NCBI GenBank assembly: GCA_963691905.1
Contig: OY829894.1
Span: forward strand, 496,001 to 560,000
DNA from: QGON01 sp963691905
GTDB lineage: Bacteria > Pseudomonadota > Gammaproteobacteria > Chromatiales > Chromatiaceae
Direction: 5' to 3'
Length of the DNA stretch: 64,000 bases
In this document: positions 1-8,893 of the stretch, in pieces
Layout: each line of letters opens with the position of its first letter
Position numbering within the stretch: position 1 is the first letter of the stretch
Made by a program: the position numbers and the translations under genes
The notes under the pieces: model-generated
Database searches by the model: none
Told to the model about the DNA's origin: nothing
Seen by the model: the letters and a program-made list of their open reading frames with translations, nothing else

Positions 1-1
1 G

Positions 2-997
2 GAGATTGACAAGGTCACACCGATCTATCCGAATGCCAGATTACAAAAATTTGTGGGTGGCACGATTGCCCGCCTGATCACCCTATCAAAGGTTGCAAAA
101 GAGAAACGACCAGACGTGATCGTCGGGTTTCATCTGTTGCTCAACGGACTGCTGGTCGTGCTGCTTGGGAAAAAATATGATTGTCATTCAGTCTACCTTT
201 GTGGCGGTGGTCCCCTGGAGGTGCTCGGAGGCGGTTACCTCACCGAAAACAAGTTATTCAAACAACTTGGCAGGCACGATGCAGTGGTGGAAAAGGCGCT
301 GCTCAATGCTGTCTCACATTTCGGCAGTGTCGTGGTACGGGGAACCGATGCCAAGCACTTTTTCACTGAGCGGGGTGTCAAGAGTGATGATATCTATATC
401 ATGTCAGGTGGGATTGATGGCGCCAGTTACTACCCTGGTGAAGAAGAGAAGTGTGCCGATCTGATCTTTGTCGGAAGAATCTCCAATATCAAACGGGTGG
501 ATATTTTGCTACAGATCGTTGCAAAACTGAAACCGGAGCACCTTGCAATCAAGGCGCTGATTGTCGGTGATGGTCCGGATCGTGAAGAGATGGAGCAGAT
601 GGCTGCCTCCCTGGGTATCAGTGAGAACATCGACTTTGTTGGTTGGCAGACAGAGGTGGGGGACTGGTACCGGCAGGCGCGTGTATTTATTCTGACTTCC
701 GACTCCGAAGGACTCTCCCAATCGATGATACAGGCGATGATGACGGGGCTTCCTGCCGTAGTTTCGGACGTGGGGGATCTCAGTGAGTTGGTTGAAAATG
801 ATCGAAATGGATTCCTGATACAGAATCAGGATATTGACGCATATGCTTCTGCCATTTCGGGTCTGTTAGGTGATCCGGATAAGCTGGCGACTTTTGGGGC
901 GGCAGCGAAGGTTGTGGCCGATCAGTGTGAAGTTGGAGAAGTCGCCAAAAAGTGGAACCGGGTTTTTGCGGATCTGGACAACAAGCTTCAGGGCTGA
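2..997 (+). CDS. GT-B glycosyltransferase (family 4-like), 5' end outside the window
   Basis: The frame is open from base 2, so the start lies outside the window; the first in-window start codon, a GTG at 53, is probably internal. About 331 residues are visible. The second half is a typical nucleotide-sugar-binding domain of GT-B enzymes: FVGRIS..KRVD, then LIVGDGPD, then DFVGW, and SEGLSQSMIQAMMTGLP. In most family members the last motif has a second Glu (E-x7-E); here that position is Gln. The protein probably transfers a sugar in surface polysaccharide or lipid-linked oligosaccharide synthesis at the cytoplasmic membrane. It ends 10 bases before the convergent acyltransferase gene. Donor and acceptor cannot be read from the sequence. 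Confidence 0.85.
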   Translation, partial: EIDKVTPIYPNARLQKFVGGTIARLITLSKVAKEKRPDVIVGFHLLLNGLLVVLLGKKYDCHSVYLCGGGPLEVLGGGYLTENKLFKQLGRHDAVVEKALLNAVSHFGSVVVRGTDAKHFFTERGVKSDDIYIMSGGIDGASYYPGEEEKCADLIFVGRISNIKRVDILLQIVAKLKPEHLAIKALIVGDGPDREEMEQMAASLGISENIDFVGWQTEVGDWYRQARVFILTSDSEGLSQSMIQAMMTGLPAVVSDVGDLSELVENDRNGFLIQNQDIDAYASAISGLLGDPDKLATFGAAAKVVADQCEVGEVAKKWNRVFADLDNKLQG

Positions 998-1007
998 TCA
1001 GAAGCAC

Positions 1008-2150
1008 TCATTTTGAGCGTTCTGTGTCGAATCGGGATGACAGTTTTTTTCCCAGGATGATTCCTGGCTTCTCTATGTATCGATAGGTAAGCCAGGAAAA
1101 TATCATCGTCAAAACCAGGGTGCTGACGAACAAAAGTAAAAAGTAGTCTCCCCGCGTCAGATCAACGTAGTTCAGGAGAACGCTCGAGATCAGCGTAATG
1201 ACGAGGGTGTGGAGCAGATAGATACTGTAGGAGACCTTGCCCATCCAAAGAGAGATCCGGTTGAGGAAAAGGGGGGCGATCAAACGGTAGCTCAATGACT
1301 CCTTGGGTTCCAGCATGAGTGCAAAAAATATCAGCCACACGGCGATGGGGAAAAGCCTGAAGTCGTGCCCGGAGGTGAAATAGATCATGAAAACGGCCGC
1401 CACCGCTGTTGGAAACAGAAAGTCGGGTTTGATCACACTGTTGTGCAGGTGTCTGTAGATGAAGTAGCTACAGGCGCCGAAGAAAAAAAACTCGATATGA
1501 AAAGGTAGAAAAGCGCCATATTCCACACGGGGCAGTAGTTTTCGGGCGATGATATAGGTCGCCAGACAGGCAACAATCACTCCCAATCGGGCAAACCGCC
1601 CTCGAGTTGCCGCCAGGCTGAATAGCAGCGGAGCAACAAGATAGAATTGCCACTCGAGCGAGATGCTCCAAGCGGGTCCAAGGAAGGCTCCGGGAACAAA
1701 GGGCACCCACTTTTCGGCAACCATGCCGTGCAGCATAGTGAGATGAGTCAGGATATTGAATCCAAGCCAGTCGTTGCGGACATCAAGTTTATAGGTAAGC
1801 TTTTCGATGTTTTCTTCTGTGAGATAGGCGCCGCTCTGGGTTATGTTTTCTATCTCCACCGGGGCTAATGCCACTGCGACCAGAAAGAGTACGAACAGCA
1901 AGGGATAGAGGCGGAAAAATCTCTGCGTGATGTAAGCGGAATAATTTCCGCGAACCTGATCGATAAGCAGAAAGATGACGAAGCCGCTGATGATAATGAA
2001 GATATCCACTGCGTAGTTACCCAAAATCAGCAACTGTGGCAGACCTTCCACTATCTCGGAGGTGTAACCGGCCGCGCCCAATACATGGCTGATCAACACC
2101 CAGAGTGCCAGGAAGGCCCTCAAGCCTTCGATTTCCCTGATTCTCCTCAT
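1008..2150 (-). CDS. Acyltransferase 3 family membrane protein (OafA/YrhL type)
   Basis: The 380-residue protein is hydrophobic with about ten predicted membrane helices. It opens with the family signature REIEGLRAFLALWVLISHV, whose His22 is the conserved catalytic histidine of acyltransferase-3 proteins. No C-terminal SGNH domain is present, so it is the short form. The family O-acylates extracytoplasmic sugars such as LPS O-antigen, exopolysaccharide or Nod factors. It lies 9 bases downstream of yciK on the same strand and could be transcribed with it, but its likely functional partner is the convergent glycosyltransferase. The ATG at 2150 is the only sensible start. The acyl group and target are unknown. 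Confidence 0.88.
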   Translation of the reverse strand: MRRIREIEGLRAFLALWVLISHVLGAAGYTSEIVEGLPQLLILGNYAVDIFIIISGFVIFLLIDQVRGNYSAYITQRFFRLYPLLFVLFLVAVALAPVEIENITQSGAYLTEENIEKLTYKLDVRNDWLGFNILTHLTMLHGMVAEKWVPFVPGAFLGPAWSISLEWQFYLVAPLLFSLAATRGRFARLGVIVACLATYIIARKLLPRVEYGAFLPFHIEFFFFGACSYFIYRHLHNSVIKPDFLFPTAVAAVFMIYFTSGHDFRLFPIAVWLIFFALMLEPKESLSYRLIAPLFLNRISLWMGKVSYSIYLLHTLVITLISSVLLNYVDLTRGDYFLLLFVSTLVLTMIFSWLTYRYIEKPGIILGKKLSSRFDTERSK

Positions 2151-2159
2151 GCAGATTGT

Positions 2160-2909
2160 TTATTCTGTGGGAGTGGCGTCGAATGCCTGCCCGGTAACGC
2201 CTTTGCTATCCGGTCCCATCAGATAGAGATAGCTTCTCATGATCTCTTCCGGCAGTGGGAGCGTTGCCGGATCCTCCCCAGGATATGCCCAAGCCCGCAA
2301 ACTGGTGCGGGTAGGAACGGGGCAGATACTGTTGACCCTGATTTGGCTCTCTTCCGTCTCATCCGCCAAGGTCTGCATCAACCCTTCGATGCCGAATTTT
2401 GAAACGCCATAGGCGCCCCAGTAGGCCTTTCCCTTACGTCCCATGCGATCAGAGGTAAAAAGAATTGAGGCATCCCCGGAGAGTCGCAATAGAGGCAGGC
2501 AGGCCTGAGTCAGCATGAAAGGAGCGGTCAGGTTGACCTGAATGACCTTGTTCCAGCTCTCCAGGTCGTAATCATCGATACGGCTCAAGAGCGCAAGTTG
2601 AGCCGCGTTATGCAGCAATCCATCCAGTTTGCCGAACTCACGGTGGAGTGTTTCGCCAAGAGCAAAATAGTCCTGTTGCGGAGCGCTCTCCAGGTTGAGA
2701 GGAATAATTGCAGGTTGGGGATGCCCTTCCTTTTCGATGGCGTCGTAGGTCTCTTCCAGTTTACTCAGGGTGCGGCCCAGCAGGACGACGGTGGCGCCAT
2801 GAGCAGCAAATGTCTTGGCCGCCACTTGCCCAATGCCACTGCCGGCACCAGTGACAAGAATGACGCGCTCTTTGAGCAGGTCGGGAGAGGGGGTGTAGTC
2901 GTCGCGCAT
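2160..2909 (-). CDS. yciK: Short-chain dehydrogenase YciK
   Basis: The 249-residue protein is a classical SDR. The Rossmann cofactor motif TGAGSGIG is at residues 20-27, NAA replaces the usual NNAG, and the catalytic Ser and Y-x3-K (YGVSK) follow in the middle of the chain. Length and the internal DRMGRKGKAYWGAYGVSKF segment match the gammaproteobacterial YciK family, whose physiological substrate is not established. The ATG at 2909 has an AGGA Shine-Dalgarno 8 bases upstream. The neighbourhood ubiG-gph-(sqs-like)-yciK is often conserved in gammaproteobacteria. A very large hairpin separates it from the upstream gene. Confidence 0.88.
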   Translation of the reverse strand: MRDDYTPSPDLLKERVILVTGAGSGIGQVAAKTFAAHGATVVLLGRTLSKLEETYDAIEKEGHPQPAIIPLNLESAPQQDYFALGETLHREFGKLDGLLHNAAQLALLSRIDDYDLESWNKVIQVNLTAPFMLTQACLPLLRLSGDASILFTSDRMGRKGKAYWGAYGVSKFGIEGLMQTLADETEESQIRVNSICPVPTRTSLRAWAYPGEDPATLPLPEEIMRSYLYLMGPDSKGVTGQAFDATPTE

Positions 2910-2960
2910 CGATAGATCCTGAGGATTGAAACTTGCTCGTAGTATAACATCAAGGGGAAA

Positions 2961-3156
2961 GGCTAAAGGTCAAAGGTTAAAGGAGGCTGTGCTACCTGAA
3001 AGGCCGGCCTCTGTCGCAGCTGCCAATGCACAATGGAACCGGCACCTTCAATATTTGGCAATAATATTGAAGGTGTCGGTTCCATTGTGCATCGGCAGCT
3101 GCGACAGAGTCCGGCCTTTCCGGTGGCACAACCTCCTTTAACCTTTAACCTTTTAC
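2961..3156. repeat. Very large near-perfect inverted repeat (hairpin of about 90 bp arms)
   Basis: Bases 2961-3055 pair with 3063-3156 around a 7-base loop (3056-3062). Counting outward from the loop, the first 13 bp are perfect, and over about 84 bp I count roughly eight mismatches, several of them single transitions. The right edge reaches the stop codon of the squalene-synthase-like gene (3153-3155). It lies between two minus-strand genes, so any read-through RNA would fold into a long double-stranded stem. No coding capacity or target-site duplication is evident. It is unrelated in sequence to the other repeats in the window. Confidence 0.92.
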
Positions 3157-3986
3157 CTGCTCTTTCCTGCCCGCCACACAGTCCAGAGTTTCTGCAAAGG
3201 CGTCAGGTGGGTGCGCCCATCAACAACATTGAAACCATCTGTCTCAAGCACCGTATGGAGCCGATGGGCCAGGGCAAGCTGGTTGAGTACCGGCCGCAAA
3301 CCTGCGGGGGACTGTGTCGGCAGGGATTGCAGTGCTTCGATTCGCCACTGGGTGGCGGTTTCGGATAGTGTCTGCAGCATCTCCCGTGATCTCGCCCGTG
3401 ACTTTGGTTGCAGCAGTTGTGCCGGTCTCAACCGATGTTGTCGCAACAGTGAGTCGGGCAGTAGACAGTGTCCTCGGCGCAGGTCTGCACCCAGGTTGCG
3501 CAGTAGGATGACCAGTGTGACATAAGCGCCTATCTGCCTGATTGTTGGGTTAAACGTTTCGTTGCAGCCGGTTGTATGAGAAAGCAATTCAGCGAAGCTG
3601 CCGCCATGGTTGAGACAATAGAGATGGAGATCTTCCCACTCGGCCATGGATGCCTTTTCGATGTCGCTTTCAATAATGTCTGCGATTCTCTGGAACAGCA
3701 GCTCCGGTAACTTGTGTGTTTTGATGGTTTCGCTCAAGGCGATTGCAACAGGATGCTGGGTGCCGCCATTGACGGATCTTTTCATCTCCTCGCGCCACCA
3801 CTGTAGCCGGGCTTGGGCCACGCTTGGGTTACTGCACTCCAGGGGGATGTTGGTGAGTTCTCGCCGCCAGGCGAAGAGGTGAGTCAGATCGCTGCGGTAA
3901 GGGGCGGGGGAGAAGCGGATTATATAGTAGCTGCTGGAGCCGAGGGGGACCGCTCTCTCAATGTACTCCCGGCTCAGTCCAGCCAC
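3153..3986 (-). CDS. Squalene/phytoene synthase family protein, atypical
   Basis: The 277-residue protein shows the overall pattern of the squalene/phytoene synthase fold: SSSYYIIRFSPAPYR near the N-terminus, QARLQWWREEM in the middle, NHGGSFAELL, and LRNLGADLRRGHCLLP. The two aspartate-rich motifs that bind Mg-diphosphate in genuine synthases are eroded. The first reads RRELTNIPLE instead of a DxxxD segment and the second keeps only one Asp. It therefore resembles the non-enzymatic members of the family (NDUFAF6-like) more than HpnC, HpnD or CrtB. The GTG start at 3986 overlaps the end of gph by 13 bases, so translation is probably coupled. A true condensing activity seems unlikely but is not excluded. 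Confidence 0.75.
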   Translation of the reverse strand: MAGLSREYIERAVPLGSSSYYIIRFSPAPYRSDLTHLFAWRRELTNIPLECSNPSVAQARLQWWREEMKRSVNGGTQHPVAIALSETIKTHKLPELLFQRIADIIESDIEKASMAEWEDLHLYCLNHGGSFAELLSHTTGCNETFNPTIRQIGAYVTLVILLRNLGADLRRGHCLLPDSLLRQHRLRPAQLLQPKSRARSREMLQTLSETATQWRIEALQSLPTQSPAGLRPVLNQLALAHRLHTVLETDGFNVVDGRTHLTPLQKLWTVWRAGKSR

Positions 3987-4645
3987 TGCAGAATTTCCAG
4001 TGGATGTTTAACGGCCCCTGAAGCCTGCCAGTCGTCGGGTTTATCATCTTCCGCCAGGTAGCCAAAGAGGGCCACCAGCGTCAGAGTGCCCGCGTTTTGC
4101 CCGGCTTCGATGTCGCGTTTGGCATCACCCACGTAGAGACAGTGGATCGGGTCCACGCCTGCCATGCGACAGGCATATAACATTGGAGCCGGATGAGGTT
4201 TCGGATGGTCCGCAGTGTCACCGCTGACAATGCAGGCGGCACGCCTGTGATAGCCGAGTGCTTCCATCAGGGGATCGGTGAGCCAGGCGGGTTTGTTGGT
4301 GACTATGCCCCAGGGAATGTTGCGCAGTTCCAGTTCCTCCAGCAGTCTCTCCATACCGTCGAAGAGTTTTGTCTTTCTGGCAATATTTTCCCGGTAGATG
4401 CGCAAAAACTCTTTGCGCAGTGTCTCGAAATCGGTGTCACCGGGCTGCAGGTTAAATCCGACCTTGATCATCGCCTGACTGCCGTGGGAGACAGCGGGCC
4501 TTACCTGTTCGAAGGGCATGGGCAGTTCACCCCTGCTGACCAGAACCTGGTCCAGGGCGTAGTGAAGATCGGGCGCGGTATCTGCGAATGTCCCATCCAG
4601 ATCGAACAGGACGCATTCAACCCTGGGGCTTTGACCCCTAGCCAT
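3974..4645 (-). CDS. gph: Phosphoglycolate phosphatase, HAD family
   Basis: This is a HAD-superfamily phosphatase with the nucleophile motif FDLDGTFADT (two catalytic Asp), the TNKP motif II/III segment and the acidic motif VGDAKRDI. Length (223 residues from 4645) and position directly after ubiG match Gph, which removes 2-phosphoglycolate made by Rubisco oxygenation or DNA repair. The frame is open to 4675, but the ATG at 4645 overlaps the ubiG stop by 8 bases and gives an N-terminus of normal length, so I prefer it. A Rubisco-using autotroph would particularly need this activity; Rubisco itself is not in the window. Confidence 0.88.
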   Translation of the reverse strand: MARGQSPRVECVLFDLDGTFADTAPDLHYALDQVLVSRGELPMPFEQVRPAVSHGSQAMIKVGFNLQPGDTDFETLRKEFLRIYRENIARKTKLFDGMERLLEELELRNIPWGIVTNKPAWLTDPLMEALGYHRRAACIVSGDTADHPKPHPAPMLYACRMAGVDPIHCLYVGDAKRDIEAGQNAGTLTLVALFGYLAEDDKPDDWQASGAVKHPLEILQWLD

Positions 4646-5348
4646 TATTCCGGGTATGCACCATGTAGTTGACATCCACGTCCGGGCCGAGCTTGTAACT
4701 ACGGCTTAGAGGATTGTAAACCAGTCCGGTCATATCCTTTGTCTCCAGCCCGGCACCGCGAATCCAGCGATCCAGTTCAGACGGCCGGATGAATTTGCTG
4801 AAGTCGTGAGTGCCTCGTGGCAACAGACGTAACAGGTACTCTGCCCCCACGATGGCGAAAAGATAGGATTTCGGATTACGGTTCAGGGTCGAGAAGAAGA
4901 CATGACCGTCAGGTTTTACCAAGGTGGCGCAGGCGTTGACCACGGAAGCAGGGTCGGGTACGTGTTCCAGCATCTCCATACAGGTCACCACATCGAAGGA
5001 TGCTGGCTGCTCCGCTGCCAGACGCTCCACCGGGATGCGTTCGTAGTTTACCTCCAGCCCCGATTCCAGCAGATGCAATCGGGCAACCTGCAGCGGGGCT
5101 TCGCCCATATCGATGCCGGTGACTCCAGCCCCTTTGGCCGCCATGCTTTCAGAGAGGATGCCACCGCCGCAGCCGACGTCGAGCACGCGTTTTCCCGACA
5201 GTGAGGCGATGTCGTCAATGTAACCGAGGCGCAGCGGATTGATCTCGTGCAGTGGCTTGAATTCACTGTGTGGATCCCACCAGCGGGAGGCAAGCTCCTC
5301 GAACTTGCTGATCTCGGCGTGGTCGACGTTGAGAGTTTCCTGTCCCAT
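4638..5348 (-). CDS. ubiG: Ubiquinone biosynthesis O-methyltransferase UbiG
   Basis: The 236-residue protein is a class I SAM-dependent methyltransferase with motif I VLDVGCGGG at about residues 55-63 and the UbiG-specific opening VDHAEISKFEELASRWWDP and SEFKPLHEINPLRLGYI. UbiG performs both O-methylations of the ubiquinone ring. CMEMLEHVPDP and the late RGTHDFSKFI segment are also typical. It is the first gene of a compact minus-strand unit with gph and the squalene-synthase-like gene. A ubiquinone-based respiratory chain is implied. Confidence 0.95.
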   Translation of the reverse strand: MGQETLNVDHAEISKFEELASRWWDPHSEFKPLHEINPLRLGYIDDIASLSGKRVLDVGCGGGILSESMAAKGAGVTGIDMGEAPLQVARLHLLESGLEVNYERIPVERLAAEQPASFDVVTCMEMLEHVPDPASVVNACATLVKPDGHVFFSTLNRNPKSYLFAIVGAEYLLRLLPRGTHDFSKFIRPSELDRWIRGAGLETKDMTGLVYNPLSRSYKLGPDVDVNYMVHTRNNG

Positions 5349-5407
5349 TTTTCAAGACCTGTTATTCGATAATGTCGCCATTATACCGGATCATCTTACA
5401 AGGCGTA

Positions 5408-6964
5408 TCAGGCGATACGGTCATCCGCCACGTGGTAGCTCGGATCCTCCATCATATTGACCTCAACCAGATCACCGGCCTTTACCAGCAGGTTCTGGCA
5501 CTCCTGATTCAGGTGCCGGATATGCAGGGTTTTGCCCGCCCGCATGTAACGATCAGCAAGGGAGTCGATCGCCTCCAGTCCGGAGTGGTCGTAGACCCGG
5601 GTATCGGCAAAATCGACGATGACCTCCTGGGGATCGTTTTTGGGCTCAAAGATGTCGGCGAAGGCCTGGATCGAGCCAAAAAAGAGCGGGCCGTGCAAAC
5701 TGTAATACTTGATGCTGTACTTGTCGGTGTGGGTGTCGGCGCGCATCTGTTTGGCATGCTCCCAGGCAAAAACCAGGGCGGAGACGATAACACCCACCAC
5801 GACCGCGATCGCCAGATCGGTCAAAACGGTGACCACGGCTACCAGGATGCCGACGAAGGTATCCGCAAGGGGAATACGCCCAAGCAGCCGGAAGCTGGCC
5901 CACTCAAATGTGCCGAGAACCACGATGAACATGACGCCTACCAGTGCCGCCACCGGGATTATCTCGATCAGGCCGGAGGCAAACAGGATAAAACCGAGCA
6001 GGAAGAGGGCGGCGGATATTCCCGACAGGCGGCCCCGGCCACCGGAATTGATGTTGATCATACTCTGACCGATCATGGCGCATCCGCCCATGCCGCCAAA
6101 GAAACCGTTCACCGAATTGGCCACGCCCTGGCCGATGCACTCCTTGTTACCGCGGCCGCGTGTCTCGGTGAGTTCATCGATCAGACTCATGGTGAGCAGG
6201 GATTCGATCAAACCAACGGCGGCCAGAATAAAGGCGTAGGGCAGAATGATCCGCAGGCTCTCGAACGTCAGGGGAATAGTGGGGATATGGAATGCCGGCA
6301 GGCCACCGGCGATGCTGGCAGCGGGGTCACCGCTCATATCCTGCAGTACCCCTTGCACGGTACGGGCGTCGAGCCCCAGCGTAATAGCCAGCAGGGTAAC
6401 GATGATGATGGCTGCCAGCGAGGCCGGAACTGCGGTGGTCAATTTAGGCAGAAAATGGATGATCGCCATGGTCAACGCCACGAGGCCGAGCATGGTCCAG
6501 AGTGGTGTGCCGGTCATCCACGCCATGCCACCCTCACTGCCGGGCACCTGGAACTGCTGCAACTGCGCCAGGAAAATCACGATCGCCAGACCATTCACAA
6601 AACCAAGCATGACCGGGTGCGGCACCATGCGGATAAATTTTCCCAGGTGCAATATGCCTGCGGTGATCTGAATTACACCGGCAAGGACAACGGCGGCAAA
6701 CAGGTACTCCACACCGTGCTGGGCCACCAGCGCGACCATTACTACTGCCATTGCACCGGTTGCGCCTGAGATCATACCGGGCCGGCCGCCGATAACCGAG
6801 GTGATGATGCCCATCATAAAGGCGGCATAGAGGCCAACCAAAGGTTCAACGCCGGCAACGAAGGCAAAAGCAACGGCCTCCGGAACCAAAGCCAGGGAGA
6901 CGGTTAAGCCGGAAAGAACGTCATTCTTGACGCACTTACTGCCTGGACAGGTCAGTTGAAACAT
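5408..6964 (-). CDS. SulP family anion transporter with STAS domain
   Basis: About 11-12 membrane helices are followed by a C-terminal STAS domain (last ~110 residues, with YDHSGLEAIDSL). The helix-1 segment GLTVSLALVPEAVAFAF and GLYAAFMMGIITSVIGG are SulP signatures. The family moves sulfate, bicarbonate or other anions, usually with Na+ or H+, across the inner membrane. The substrate cannot be assigned; both sulfate and bicarbonate fit a sulfur-oxidising autotroph. The frame opens at 6991, but the ATG at 6964 has AGAGG 8 bases upstream and gives the family's normal beginning (MFQLT), so I place the start there (518 residues). Confidence 0.88.
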   Translation of the reverse strand: MFQLTCPGSKCVKNDVLSGLTVSLALVPEAVAFAFVAGVEPLVGLYAAFMMGIITSVIGGRPGMISGATGAMAVVMVALVAQHGVEYLFAAVVLAGVIQITAGILHLGKFIRMVPHPVMLGFVNGLAIVIFLAQLQQFQVPGSEGGMAWMTGTPLWTMLGLVALTMAIIHFLPKLTTAVPASLAAIIIVTLLAITLGLDARTVQGVLQDMSGDPAASIAGGLPAFHIPTIPLTFESLRIILPYAFILAAVGLIESLLTMSLIDELTETRGRGNKECIGQGVANSVNGFFGGMGGCAMIGQSMININSGGRGRLSGISAALFLLGFILFASGLIEIIPVAALVGVMFIVVLGTFEWASFRLLGRIPLADTFVGILVAVVTVLTDLAIAVVVGVIVSALVFAWEHAKQMRADTHTDKYSIKYYSLHGPLFFGSIQAFADIFEPKNDPQEVIVDFADTRVYDHSGLEAIDSLADRYMRAGKTLHIRHLNQECQNLLVKAGDLVEVNMMEDPSYHVADDRIA

Positions 6965-7084
6965 TCGGATACCTCTGTGGCGTTTGGACAAAAGCCGCGC
7001 AGTATATCAGAAGTTGCTTATATATGCTACGCGGGGGATGTATTCAATCCTGCTGTTTGATCAGACAAATCCGCATTATTAACC

Positions 7085-7111
7085 TCAAGAAAATTGAACC
7101 GGAGACGCTAA
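7085..7111 (+). promoter_or_regulatory. Candidate FliA (sigma-28) promoter of chemoreceptor gene 1
   Basis: TCAAGAAA (7085-7092), exactly 11 bases, then GACGCTAA (7104-7111). The enterobacterial consensus is TAAAGTTT-N11-GCCGATAA; the -10 element matches 6 of 8 and the -35 keeps the AAG core. It is 55 bases before the ATG of the chemoreceptor gene. Confidence 0.55.
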
Positions 7112-7165
7112 GGTCGGCATGACCCGCAATAATCGTTTCCCGGAAAACGGACACGGAGAAAAATC

Positions 7166-8800
7166 ATGGATCCCACAAGCATATTCACAGTAAAAAACCG
7201 GCTGATTATCGGCTTTACTATTCTCATTGGTTTGATTCTTGTCGTTGGAAGTTATTCGTTCATTCAGGAGGGTGTGCTCGGCGATCAGACCGTCAAGATG
7301 TACAAACATCCGCTGGCGGTGACGAGAGCGGCCTTACGGGCCAACGTGGGCATCATCAAGATGCATCGCAGTATGAAAGATGTTGCCCTTGCCAAAGACG
7401 AAGCAGGAATTACGAGTGCCAAGGCCAGGGTTGCTGGATACGAAAAGGAGGTCTATGACCAATACGCCATTGTGGAGGATCGCATTCTCGGCAAGGAGGG
7501 CGAGCAACTCATCGCTGAGACCATTCAGGTGTTCCGTGATTGGAAGCCCATTCGTGATGAGGTGATTACCCTGATGGGAACCGGCAAACGCAGTGAAGCT
7601 GCAGCTATCACTAAGGGTAGAGGTGCCAGACATGTTGGCCTGCTTAGCACCAAGATGGATGCATTGGTTGATAATGCGGCGGTAAAGGGCGAGGGTTTCT
7701 TCAATAAAGCGCTGAAGACCACCAGCGATACCCAAATGATGATGATGTTACTGGTGGCCGCAGCAGTAGTTACTGCCATTATTGCCGCTTTCCTGCTCAT
7801 ACGCAGCATTGTGGGTCCCATAGACCTCCTGCGCACTACCATTCAGGCCATAGAAGCGGAGTCTGACCTGACACGCCGTATAGAACTCTCATCTGAAGAT
7901 GAGATTGGTCGAACCGCAAGTGCCTTTGACGCCATGCTGAATAAGTTTCAATCGAGTATGAACCAGGTCTCTCATGCTACCTCGCAACTGGCGACCACGG
8001 CAGAGGAGACCTCAGTGATTACAGGGCAGACCACCCATGCCATTGAGCATCAGTTGTCAGAAACCACCCACTTAGCCACTGCCATGACGGAGATGAATGC
8101 AACGGTTCGTGAGGTGGCTTCGAATGTTACCGATACCGCCCACGCCGCCACCGATGTGAATGAACAAGCCTCAGCCGGGTTACAGGCGATGCAAGAGACC
8201 ATCTCACAGATTCAACAGCTTGCTGGCAACGTGGAGAGTGCCGCTGGTGTCATCCATCAGCTGGAACGGCAGAGTGAGGAGATCGGTTCTGTTATCGATG
8301 TGATCAAGAGCATTGCGGAACAGACAAACCTGCTGGCACTGAATGCCGCTATTGAGGCGGCAAGAGCCGGTGAGCAGGGTCGTGGTTTTGCCGTGGTTGC
8401 CGATGAGGTGCGCAATCTGGCCAGTAAGACTCAGGATTCTACCGAGGAGATCAACCAGATGATTGATAAGCTCCAAAATGGCTCACGCCAAGCGGTAGCC
8501 GCCATGGGACAGAGCCAGGAGAAGGCACATAGTGCAACTGAACAGGCATCGAAAACCGGAGATGCCTTGTCAACCATCGCGGAAGCGATCGGTCGCATCA
8601 ATGAAATGAGTACACATATTGCGGGAGCCACCAAAGAGCAGAGCGCCGTGGCGGATGAGGTCAACAAGAACATTGACCAGATTAACAGTATGACGGAGCA
8701 GACTTCAGCGGGGGCACAACAGACCATGGTTGCAAGCGGTGATTTAACGCGCCTCGCATCAGATCTTCAGGGTTTGGTTGCCCAGTTCAAAGTGCAGTAG
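7166..8800 (+). CDS. Methyl-accepting chemotaxis protein 1 (four-helix-bundle sensor)
   Basis: The 544-residue inner-membrane chemoreceptor has TM1 at about residues 12-33, a helical periplasmic region of about 155 residues resembling a 4HB sensor, TM2 at about 190-213 (MMMLLVAAAVVTAIIAAFLLI), a HAMP domain (~215-268) and a long cytoplasmic coiled coil. Its conserved CheA/CheW contact tip is NLLALNAAIEAARAGEQGRG at about 386. No CheR-docking pentapeptide is present at the C-terminus (FKVQ). A GGAG Shine-Dalgarno supports the ATG at 7166. The ligand is unknown. It is monocistronic and convergent with the beta-oxidation operon. Confidence 0.93.
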   Translation: MDPTSIFTVKNRLIIGFTILIGLILVVGSYSFIQEGVLGDQTVKMYKHPLAVTRAALRANVGIIKMHRSMKDVALAKDEAGITSAKARVAGYEKEVYDQYAIVEDRILGKEGEQLIAETIQVFRDWKPIRDEVITLMGTGKRSEAAAITKGRGARHVGLLSTKMDALVDNAAVKGEGFFNKALKTTSDTQMMMMLLVAAAVVTAIIAAFLLIRSIVGPIDLLRTTIQAIEAESDLTRRIELSSEDEIGRTASAFDAMLNKFQSSMNQVSHATSQLATTAEETSVITGQTTHAIEHQLSETTHLATAMTEMNATVREVASNVTDTAHAATDVNEQASAGLQAMQETISQIQQLAGNVESAAGVIHQLERQSEEIGSVIDVIKSIAEQTNLLALNAAIEAARAGEQGRGFAVVADEVRNLASKTQDSTEEINQMIDKLQNGSRQAVAAMGQSQEKAHSATEQASKTGDALSTIAEAIGRINEMSTHIAGATKEQSAVADEVNKNIDQINSMTEQTSAGAQQTMVASGDLTRLASDLQGLVAQFKVQ

Positions 8801-8812
8801 TGGTGGAAACTG

Positions 8813-8885
8813 CGCAGGAGCGCCCCGCTGTGAATGGGTGGCGGGGTTGCCACAAGGATAGAATCGTCCTGCAGGCACTCCTGCG
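8813..8885. terminator. Nested hairpins between convergent genes, possible bidirectional terminator
   Basis: CGCAGGAG (8813-8820) pairs with CTCCTGCG (8878-8885). Inside it CCCCGC (8823-8828) pairs with GCGGGG (8841-8846), and there is a self-complementary CCTGCAGG at 8868-8875. There is no U-tract, so a strictly intrinsic terminator is uncertain. It fills the gap between chemoreceptor 1 and the convergent acyl-CoA ligase. Confidence 0.4.
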
Positions 8886-8893
8886 TAACGCTA

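Noticed and set aside
5372..6769. Long open frame antisense to the SulP gene (465 codons)
   Set aside because: It lies entirely opposite a clear SulP gene, its translation is rich in His, Asp and Gln with no domain or hydrophobic pattern, and no Shine-Dalgarno precedes it. It is a by-product of the GC-skewed codon use of sulP.
7000..7165. Possible riboswitch in the leader of chemoreceptor 1
   Set aside because: I checked for a c-di-GMP-I riboswitch because c-di-GMP genes are nearby, but the conserved core and the GNRA tetraloop-receptor elements are not present.
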